A DNA stretch of 64,000 bases from Patella vulgata (lineage: Eukaryota > Mollusca > Gastropoda > Patellidae): contig NC_065883.2 of assembly GCF_932274485.2 (NCBI RefSeq), positions 74,793,839-74,857,838 on the forward strand, read 5' to 3'. A program made the translations under genes and the position numbers. The notes below the pieces were generated by a model. It was not told where the DNA came from, did not search any database, and worked only from the letters and a program-made list of their open reading frames with translations. This document shows, one piece after another, positions 1 to 11,561 of the stretch (its first letter is position 1; each line of letters starts with the position of its first letter).

Positions 1-185
1 CTAGGGTGCTTAAATTCGTGACTCTAGAGTAATTATATACTTGATTCTAAGGTAATTATATACTTGACTCTAGAGTATTTATATGTTGAACCCTAGAGTA
101 ATTATATATTTGATTCTAGAATAATTATATACTTGACCCAACAGTAATTATATAATTGACTCTGGAGTATTTATTGATTTAATGA
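1..185. repeat. Minisatellite, ~27-30 bp units
   Basis: Units of the type gactctagagtaattatata repeat about six times with small length changes. It probably lies in the last introns or 3' part of the ACE homologue. Confidence 0.8.
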
Positions 186-210
186 AAATGTCGAATAAAG
201 AGAAACGCCA

Positions 211-525
211 CATTAATAAGGCTAATTCAGACGGACATACGCCATGCAGTATTCTAAGAGGGAAATGGTGCCTACAGTCTACTCTTATTTCGATTTCCAA
301 CTGTCAAGAGTTATTTTAGGTGCACGTCCATGTGTACACATGGCACCCCTTTTTGTCCCATCCGAGCGACTAGACAGTTTCTTACTAGGCTTATCTGTTA
401 TGCACCACTGACAAGGGGAACATACACTGGAAAATCCCTAGGCACTTTCTCGAACAACAACGGGGGTCGAACCCTGGTTAGCGAGCTTGCGCCTTACTCA
501 CAGATCCGCCATGGCCCCGGCATAT
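211..525 (-). mobile_element. SINE-B copy, near full length
   Basis: Minus orientation: body from the ctaattcagacggacatacg end through the Pol III B-box-like gggtcgaaccctgg to the tRNA-like head ending near 525. More diverged than most copies, with a different B-box neighbourhood. Confidence 0.75.
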
Positions 526-550
526 CCGGCGAATATTTTATTATTCTTAC

Positions 551-3500
551 CTAAGATCCCACCATTTTTCATTATATTTATCTTTCGGTGTTTCTCCACT
601 AAAAACACTCCATCTCCATTGGTCTATTAAATAACCGAATGGTAAGAAGGCGATCTTTTGTAGAGCCATCCTCATTAAAAAGTTAATATCCGCCTCTGCA
701 AAAGAGAAAAAAACAACTTTTTAAATTAAGACTAAAGTTGCAATCTGGTTAAAACACAGATCCTATTTCGTTTCGGTTTTTATAGTTCAAAATTTCGTTT
801 TACTTGTCTTTACTACATTATGATCTGGAAGAGTTGTTATATAACCCACGTCCTGGTTGATGTGAGAGATTAGCCAATGAAACGGTCTTAGCATGCGGTG
901 TACAGATCTGTGGGTATCCCACTAGAAACACCAACGCTGATTGGCTAATGAAATTGATTAAATACTTGTCTTACCATTATCGTTAGTAACATTTTGAATT
1001 AAATCAATCTTCTCGAGATGTTTCGGTGTCTGTACAGATAGAGATATGACGTCACCAACTGCTTCATGGAATCCTGTAAAATACAATCATACAATCAAAG
1101 AACCACCATGCACGAGCATGTTACCATATGATAAGAAAAATCGTGAATTACTAACTGATTGATTCAGGGGTAGCGACTACGAAGGGAGACAATCAACGTG
1201 TTTCTGTGGGGCGAAAACCGAGGTTCCGTGTTCCAATTGACATTAAACGTAAAATATTCCTTGACAGTTGTTTTTTTTTTTTTGGGGGGGGGGGAATCTA
1301 TCTAGTGGTTTAACGCGTGCGTGTTGGAACCTAAGGCCCGTCAGTGAGTCATGTGGCGGGGTTTCGAATCCCTGTCTGTGACAAGGAGTAGGGTCGTCTG
1401 TTCAACTTTCGTGGGTTTTCTCCGGGTCCTCCGGTTTCCTCGCACTGCTAAATACCCTTGAAATAAAATTGAACTTTATGTTAGTACCGAAATGACCTAG
1501 TAATCTCAATTCCCTCTCAAATAAAAATCTAAATTTGTGCATTTTATCCGAATTTTAAATGTAACTGAATTGATGAAATTGAAGACTAAAGAATTTACCA
1601 GGATTAGCTCCCCCTCTGAAAACGACTGGTTGATCTTTATATTGTAGGTAATATTCAATATGGCCCATTTCATGATGCACTGTTATCAAGTCTTCCATAT
1701 TAATCTCTGTACATTGTTTCACCCTTTTGAAAATAAAAGAGTTCAAAGAATAAATTTAAACATCAAAACTATTTTCCTCTAGTCGCGAGGGTAGAGAGGA
1801 CTGGGACGGGTCTTCCTCTAGTCGTGAGGGTAGAGGGTTGGGACGAGTCTTCCTCTAGCCGCGAGGGTAGACAATTGGGGCGGGTCTTCATCTAGTCGCG
1901 AGGGTAGAGGATTGGGACGGGTCGTCATCTAGTCGCGAGGATACAGGATTGGGACGGGTCTTCCTCTAGTTACGAAGGTACAGGATTGGGAAGGATCTTC
2001 CTCTAGTCTCGAGGGTAGAGGGTTGGGACGGGTCTTTCTCTAGTCGCGAGGGTACAGGATTGGGACGGGTCTTCCTCTAGTCGCGAGAGTAGAGGATTGT
2101 GCGGATCTTCCTCTAGTCGCGAGGGTAGAGAGGACTGGGACGGGTCTTCCTCTAGCCGCGAGGGTACAGGATTGGGGCGGGTCTTCATCTAGTCGCGAGG
2201 GTAGAGGATTGGGACGGGTCTTTCTCTAGTCGCGAGGGTAGAGGGTTGGGACAGGTCTTCCACTAGTCGCGAGGGCAGACAATTGGTGTGGGCCTTCATC
2301 TAGTCGCTAGGGTAGAGGATTGGGAGACGTCTTCATCTAGTCGCGAGGGTAGAGGATTGGGACAGGTCTTCATCTAGTCGCGAGGGTAGAAGATTGGGAC
2401 AGGTCTTCCTCTAGTCGCGAGGGTGCAGGATTGGGACGGGCCCCATAATTAGAAATAGCCAAGGGCCTCTCTTCATCCAAATCCGGCACTGCACAGGAAC
2501 ATAAAACCTGTGGAAATGTATCCTTCAAAAATCATAAATTCAGATTGTCTGTTATTTATATACCAGTGTATTCCCAGAACATTGAATCGCTTAGTTTAAT
2601 TCCTACCTAAAGTCTTGTCTATTGTAGAAATCCCAGGCGGAAGCATGGCAGACAACATCTCGATCCTCCGGTTTACTTAACATAGAATAATTCCAGAAGC
2701 GGTCAGGCATTTTAATCATTCCAAGAGATTCGAAGAACTCATCAGAAACTTCAAACATTTTCACAGCTGTAAAATTCTAAAAAAAAAACAACTTTATATT
2801 ATACATACATTATGCAAGAGCTAAATTTGTCTATTGCAGGTCTATCTTTAGGCCTGAAATGTTATATAAACTATTAATTGAACATTAATTAACTGATCCA
2901 GGCCATAATCAACTCTCGATGCCATCTTACGCGACGGATTGTCATTGGATTTGATTCTGATTCCGATCTCCTGCTCAATGCCCATTCTTTTTTTAGGCCT
3001 GAAATGTTATCTAAATTATTAATTAAACATTAATTAACTTATCCAGGCCAAAATCAACTCTCGATGGCATCAGATTTCTTCGATATTAAATAGATTAGAA
3101 AGGTTCGGCCATATTTTGATTTAATCTAAAAATGGCGAAGCGAGACTTTGCTTCGAACAACCAGTACGGTGGTTGAAATTATTGCAGGCGTCTTGTCAAA
3201 CCTTCAAAGGCTAATATCTTCGCTCGCAATATAGTGAAATTTTCAAATTATTCATTTTACATTATCTATTTTCGAACTATCATAGCAAGAATGGGTAGCT
3301 CTTTATCTAAATCTTACATAATGTATTTTTAATTAACGTGGGAATTGTATATATTGGTAGGTTATTGCGATTACTTATAGGGTAAACGAATAACGACCTA
3401 CAAACCTAAATAAACCTTGTAGTATCACATAACCTTGTAATAACGTCCTACATACGTACAATAAACCTTGTAGTAACATATTACCTTTTAATACCGACCT

Positions 3501-6500
3501 ACATACGTACCATAAACCTTGTAGTATCAGATAACCTTGTAATAACGACCTACATACGTACAATAAACCTTGTAGTATCACATAACCTTGTAATAACGAC
3601 CTTCGTACGTATAATAAACCTGGCACATTACCTGGCGTATCATTTCCGGTGTTACGTCAATACTATCTTTATTTTTATAGGGTTCCAAAACATCATAAAG
3701 ATTATTCCATGTCTGTGCCCACATATTACCTACAACAAATAAACATTAATACACATCGTATCCAGTAAAATATATATCTTTTCTGGGATATATAAGTCTG
3801 ATGGTAACACTTTCCAGGATTGTTATTAGAAATACAACCTAGAAAGCGGTTGCTATTGGATATTAAACCTGGAAAGCTTTTCAAGCTGCGTGTTAAACAT
3901 GGAAAGCGGTTGTCATTGTATCCAAAACCTGGAAAAGGGGTTTTATTGCATAAAAAACCGAAAAATGGTTGTTATCGGATATAAACCTGAAAACGATTCG
4001 ATTGGATATAAACCTGAAAACGGATGCGATTGGATATAAAACCTGAAAACGGTTGCTATTGGTTGTAAAACCTCAAAAACCGTTGCTATTGGATATGAAA
4101 CTTGAAAAACGGTTGTTATTGAATATAAAACCTGGAAAGCTGTGGTTATTAGATATGAAACCCGAAAAACCGTTGCTATTGGATATGAAACCTGAGAAAC
4201 GGTTGCTATTGGATATACAATCTGATAAACGGTTGCTACTGGAATTAAAACATGGAAAGCGATTAATATTGGATAGAAAAACCTGAAAAACGATTGTTAT
4301 TTGTTACAAAACCTGCAAACCGGTTGCTATATACTACATATCGTACCCGTTAAACCTTACCTAGTAGATGTGCGGGTATTTGACCAGTAGAAGGGAATTT
4401 ATCAGCACCATAAAATTCTTTAAGTTTATTTCTCGTATATGCATGTAGATTGACATATAATGGTTTCAACGTTTCAAATAAATCCACGAGATCTTCTTCG
4501 AAAGTGGGCGTGTCATACCAAGAACGCCAGTAAGCTCCCGTATCTTCATATCCTGGAATGGAACATAGTCAACGTAATACAATATATTTCATTGTTTTTC
4601 ATCCATGTTTTTTATTGTATATAAACTTGCAATCTGATTAAAATACAGATCTATATTTCGTTTCGTTTTTTTTATACTTTCGATGGGCTACAGTACATGA
4701 AGATCTGACCAGTTGTAGTGATAGGTTGCGTCAGAGGTCATACGAGCGACTTTGACTCTATGACGTCAGAATTTGATTAACCAATCAGCATTAGTTTTCT
4801 AGTGGATACCCACAGTTCCGTGCAGCTCAAGGCAAAAGCTCGCCGTAACAGACCGTTTCATTGGCTAATCATCCACAACACGTCAATGATAACATCCCGT
4901 CCAGATCCTTGTGTAGTAAAGACAAGTAAAACAAAATTTTGAACTATAAAAAAACGGAACGAAATAGTATCCGTGTTTTAATCAGATTTCAACTTACCAA
5001 GCTGAGTACATATTAAAATGAAATATGTCGGGTGAAATTTCATTTTTTTTCGAAAAATGTAAATCACGGATCGTTACTCTAATATTTACTCACCATTAGC
5101 TACAATGGCCTCGTTACTAAGGGCAACGAATTCTTCATATAGATCCTTCATCTTCTTGCCGCTGACATCTCGCCATCCCTGCCACGCTGCTAATAGTCTA
5201 TCATAATCCCGGGACTCAGCAAATAGTCGAGTTAGATCAGGATCTAGAGGAAGACATTCTGATTCTGATAAACATACTTGACCTGTGCTGTAAATAGTCC
5301 TCATCTCGGATTGGATCTGATTTAACTATAAATATACAGAAAAAATAAAGTAAATTACAAAATAGTGTAAAATTGCACTATTAAATTGGTAGTTTCGGTC
5401 ACCCAGAACCTCCTAGTCTTCAACGTACGGAGGGTCTGGGACCGTTATCAATATTTGACGAAAAGTTCCACCGCCCATGCGTAAGAGTTGCGCCCCTTTC
5501 CACAATAAATCCCACAATTCGTGCATTAATATAATTGAATTACTACATAATATCTAATAAACAGTAGAGCACGAAGAGCCCAACAAAACCATAGAACAAA
5601 GTGGAATTTAATAAAACGTCAAAAAATATTGAACTTTTGAGTCCTATTTCTTATTAATGTTAAGGGGGCCACGGTGGGTCAGTGAGTAAGACGTTGGTTC
5701 GCTAGACTAAAGGTTCCGTACTCGATCCCGGTGTGGCGAGAAAGTCCATCTGGATTTTCCGACGTGGTTCCGATTTGTGAGTGGGGAAGGAACTGGGGGG
5801 GGGCAGACAAAGGCAGCCTATAGTCCTTCGGGTGGGACGAAAAGTATAGGTCCCGTCCACATATTGGCGTACATGTAAAAGAACTTTTGGCAGATGGAAT
5901 TCGGCATGAGAGTAGGCTGTAGTGCCACTGTCCGGGCAAAATTTCCCTCTAAGCACACTGTATGGCGTTAGCCCGTCTTCATTAGCCAAGTCGGAGCAGA
6001 ACAGTAGGACTTAAAACCCCATTTCATAACATTTTTAACATTTCTATTAATGTACATTAATGGGGGTCTTATTATGCCAATTAAAACGATACACCATCCA
6101 TGATTTCTTCCGACATGAGAACAAATTTTAACCAATGTAACTTGAACTATAAAATTCACACCACTGATTGAATATCATAGTCTGCGATGTCACTTCTGTG
6201 GAAGCAGACGTTAAAGCACTAAGATACTAGTGCTACTCGAATATCATCGGTATTTTTCTATGCTATAGTGCTTACAGTTCAACAGGCGATGGGTCGAGGA
6301 AGGACATATATTTCGAATGGTCAATAATGGCTTGGTGATCGTGCCACGACGATCGCGAAAATATCCGAATGAACTATTATTACCAAAGACAATTAACTGA
6401 TTTCAATCGTCAGGGATTGTAGATATTTTTTTTGTATTAGTCAACAAAAATTTCAACTCAATCAAGTGGAATAACTTTTGTAAAACAACAAATAAATAAT

Positions 6501-6832
6501 AAAAACAAATGGATGCGTGATCCCGCAATTTGAAATTTCGTTAGGCTGTGGACATTTCTAATAGGAACCGTAATGTGCAGATAAAGAATGACCAACAGTC
6601 GTTTCATTTGCGAATATTTATACTAATAGCTAAACAATTCAACAGAAACCTTATGCAATATCGGTTGTACGTGACAAGGAGTAAGGTCGCCTGTCCAACC
6701 TCGTGGGTTTTCTCCGGGTCCTTCGATTTCCACCCACTGCTAAAGACCCCTACGCGCAAGCGAATTATGGATCTAAAATTAAAACCATATGTTAGTCCCG
6801 AAATGACCTAGTTTGTGTCGAGTGGACGTCCA

Positions 6833-6875
<43 letters not shown>

Positions 6876-9800
6876 GCAATATTCTATTGCATTATATCAA
6901 AAGTCTTTTTTTACCCTTTCTAATTTTGCTGTATCTGGCATGGCTGCTGTGCCGATATCCACCAGTCGGGAGAATATGCGTCTTAGATTGGTATCGGTAA
7001 AATTCGACCAGTAAAATTGAGATGCATTATGGGCTACTTCCTGGTCGAACTCTGCTAACCTTAAACTTTCTGCTACCTGAAAAATATGCAAGGAACCATA
7101 ATGTAATTTTTGTTGCATAGTAAATTGTACAATTATACAGGGGCGGATCAACACTTTTTATGAGAAAGTTTTCTCGGCCGTGTGCTTTATCCTTTATCGT
7201 CAGATTTGGGACAGGATGGGCACTCAAAGCACGAGATAATGATATAGACATTATGTGATATCACAATTAATGCTTTGCATCCATGAAATTGAATCACAAT
7301 GTCGTATTCATTTATAATAAAAATTGACGGCAAACGAGGTGTTGTTTTTCTCTGTTTAAAAAGCTCAATGTGTATGTATATACGCCAAAATGACGATAGA
7401 GACCATGCGGGAGGGGAGTGGGGAGATATATTGCCTCAGGAACATGATCCCCCCCCCCTTGCAAAAATTCCTGGATCCGCCCCTGTTATAAAGTTTAAGT
7501 CAAGGTGTCGATGCCATTAATTCAAAACGATTTTTGGAAATTATCAGTAAAGGGGATGATTATTCGATTATAATTTTCTGATCCATTTCAGAATCTGCCA
7601 ATCTGTCAGAGAAAATTAATAGTTAAATCATTACGTTTTATCACAAGTTTGGTTTGGATATTAACCTTTAAACAACCCGATGATTGGTGCCAGTAATTCA
7701 ACAAGATTTATGGAAACAAGTAAAAAGAGTGAATATTCGATTATATATTTAAGGATCTATTTCTGAATCTGTCAATCTGTCATTCAATGATCTGTGTTGG
7801 TTTTTATTTTTTTAATTCGATTTTGTATTTGTTTTAACATATTAGTCAATATAATTGTTAAACATATATTATGCAAGAGCTAAATAATATCTGCCTATTG
7901 CAGGTCTTTCTTTAGGTCTGAAATGTTATGTAAACTAATAATTATTAACATGAAAAGACCTTAATCTTCTCTCGATGCCATCTTATGCGTCGGATTGTCA
8001 TTGGATTTGATTATGATCTGCTGCTCAACGCCCATTGATTGGATATTCGTGACTATGTTTTTTTTTTATCGTACCTACTTTAGTAATGACGGCCGAGGCT
8101 AGACCGGAAAATCAATCGCTAATACTTTCGTACCGAGAGGAGCAAATTGACTGAAATTTCCAGCATAATCCCTCTACATTATCTAGTTTTAACTATTATA
8201 AATAGTGAGAACTGCCAGCTCTTTATCTGATCGTCCATAATGTATCTTTAATATATTAATGTTATTCATGTTTAAAGACGCTCTATAGACTTCTTGTGAA
8301 TATCAGCCTAAAATGGTTCTATTCCGTTTAATATTCACATGGGTATTAATTGACAATTCAATAGATCAATCTGATTAACACACAGATCCTATTTCGTTTC
8401 GTTTTTATAGTTCAAAATTTCGTTTTAATTGTCTTTACTACACTAGGATCTGGAAGAATTGTTATCATTTACGTGTTCTGAATGATTTGTGGGAATAGTC
8501 AATGAAACGGTCTGTTACGGCAAGCTTTAGGCGTGTCTTGCACGGAACTGTGGGTAATCCACTAGTAACATGAATGCTGATTGGTTATTCAAAAGTCTGA
8601 CGTCATGAAGTCAAAAGCTGCTCGTATGACGCCTATCGCTACAACTGGTCAGATCTTCATGTAGTGTAGGTCATCGAAAGTATAAAAAAACGAAACGAAA
8701 TATAGATCTGTATTTTAATCAAATTGTTCAATAGATCTATGCTGCTCACATCTTTGTTAGCCGTGAACCAAATTGATGGCCCTGTTTTTAATTCCATCGA
8801 ATCTAAGCCGGGAGATTATCTAGCGTTTGGTATTTTAATTTGGTTTTCTTAAATAAATGTTTAATAATTAATCAGATTAGCCTACATATGAACGTGGATT
8901 AATTTGTGAGAGGTTTTTGTATTTCAGCGAAGAAATGCAAGTCTAACATTATTTATTATAAACATAAGTGTTGTCTATTTTATAGTTTGGAAAGAACTCT
9001 CCTGTTGTTAAATCCGACTCAGTTTGTTGGATGAATTAAGTCGTGAGAAATTTTTAATTTCAGCGAAAAATGCAAGTCAAGAAGCCTTATTTTAGTATAG
9101 GCTAACCATTATTTATTATAAACATCAGTGTTATCTATTTCATAGTTTTGGAGAGAACTTGCCTGTTGTTAAATTCAACTCAGTTTGTTGGATGAATTAA
9201 GTCGTGGGAAATTTTATACGTCACGCATCGTTATTTTAATATAGGTTGACCATTGCTTATTATAAAGATACGTGTTATCTATTTTATAGTTTTGGCGAGA
9301 ACCTGCCTGTTTAATGAAATATTGTTTAAACTTTACACACTGCATTTTGTCTTGTCCGCCGGTTTGTCTTGTTGGGTTTATTTTGTGAGTGCTGCGCAGT
9401 TCTCATTATAATAGTTAAAAACTAGATAATGTAAAGGGAATTTGCTGAAAATTTCATTTAAATTGATTCACTATGAACCCAGAACTAAGCGAATGAATTT
9501 TCCGCCTAGCCTCGTTCATTATTACTAAAGTCAGTACGATAAACATCATAGTCTCGATTATCGACTTAATCGTTAAATCGTGAAGGAAAGTTATGCAGTA
9601 AATCGGCTCATAATCCACTAAAGATCGCAGACTACCGATGTCATCGAGGGTTGATTATGGTGTGGATAAGTTAATTAATGTCTAATTAATAATTTAGACA
9701 ACATTTCAGGTCTAAAGAAAGACCTGCAATAGACAGATTTAGCTCTTGTATAATATATGTTTCAGCACGAGAGCATTAAACAGCTTAAAATACAAAAACT

Positions 9801-11527
9801 ATTCTGTACGTGATTATCTATAAAAGCAGGAGCCTGTTTCACGAAATTTCAACACAGATAAAATCCAAATTTTAATAATTTGATTGGATAATATTAGATT
9901 GATTTTAGTGCTTAGCCAATCAAAATTGAAGTATTACTAAAATTTGGATTTTATCTTTAGTTAAAATTTCGAGAAACAGGGCCCTGTAAAATATAAATAT
10001 CTATAAAACCAGTAAAATATTAATATATCTTTAAGTCAGTTGAATGTAAACATCTATAACGTAGTTAATTTATATTACAAATTTAAGTCAATAAACTGAC
10101 CTAATAAAAAGATATGAGAAAATGTCTCCTTTTGTATTGTCCTAAACAAACCATAGATATTAAACATACATCATGCAAGACGCAAATCTGCCTATTGCAG
10201 GTCTTTTTTTTTGGCATGAAATATTATATAAACTATTAATTAGACATTTATTAACAAAACAAGACCATAATCAACTCTCAATGCCATCTGATAATCAAGA
10301 ATTAACTAAATTAGAACGGTTCGCCATTCCAAAAAATAATGCGAAAATAAGAAAACGAGGCCAAGTCTCGAATATACCAATATACGGTGATAACGTGGCT
10401 CAGTAATTTGAATGAAATTTTTAATATTTTCATTTTACATTATCTATTTTGAGCTATTATAGCAAGAATAGTCAGCTCTTTATCGAAATTTTACATAATG
10501 CATCTTTATAAGTATTGTAAAATTAATGAAAGAGAAATCGCTTTAATAATAAGTGCAGAATACTGCACCGAACAAAAATTTACACAAAAACATATACACG
10601 GACAGGACATCATACTCAGGAAAACACAAACATACAGACAATTCAAAAAAGTGAATGGATCCGGGGGCTAGCCGTAAGCGTCCACTGTGCTGTACAGTCC
10701 CGGGTCTGTAGTGACCAACTTCCGATATTATAGAAATCATAATGTGATAATGGCAGTTTAAAAACACAACCATCATCCCATATTGAGGTACAAAATACAA
10801 ATCAGATTGCAAAATAGACGTCCACTAGCTTTATTCAAAAACGTACAAATGCATAGAGATGTGCCTCCGTACACTAGGTAGTATATGCTTATTCTTTCTA
10901 TAACAACTGAAATCGTGGATCTCAAAAAATTCTCGAAGCGATGGTAGCGAACATTAACAATGCTACGGGAATATGAGTTATAGGGGATTTTCAGTTTATA
11001 TATTACCAAGGCCTGCAAATATTGGATTTCCCGGTTGTACGTGACAAGGAGTAGAGTCGCCTGTCCCACCTCGTGAGTTTTCTCCGGGTTCTCCGGTTTC
11101 CTTCCACTGCTAAATGCCCCTACGCGCAAGCGAATTATTGAAATAAAATTGAACTATGCGTTAGTCCCGAAATGACCTAGTTTGTGTCGAGTGGACGTTA
11201 AACTCCAATCCACTCCCTCCCCTGTTATTTTGCTAGGCACGTATATGTTCCGTGTTTTTATTGATATTTTTGATGGTTTAATGAATTATTGAAATAAAAT
11301 TGAACCTTATTTTAGTCTCGAAATGACCTAGTTTGTTAGAACGTTAAACCCAATTTCATTTCATTTCATTTTGTAAATTTATTGAATATAACATTGTTTA
11401 AATCAAATCATATGAAGATTAAGCTGCCTTTTACCACATTCCGTTAATTTTATTATAGCCTTCAACCTGAATAAATACTCCTTAAACCATTAAATATATC
11501 AATAAATACACAGAACATATTCGTGCC

Positions 11528-11561
<34 letters not shown>

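Noticed and set aside
3375-3626. 83-codon minus frame rich in [12 protein letters not shown]
   Set aside because: 51-base minisatellite in an ACE intron.
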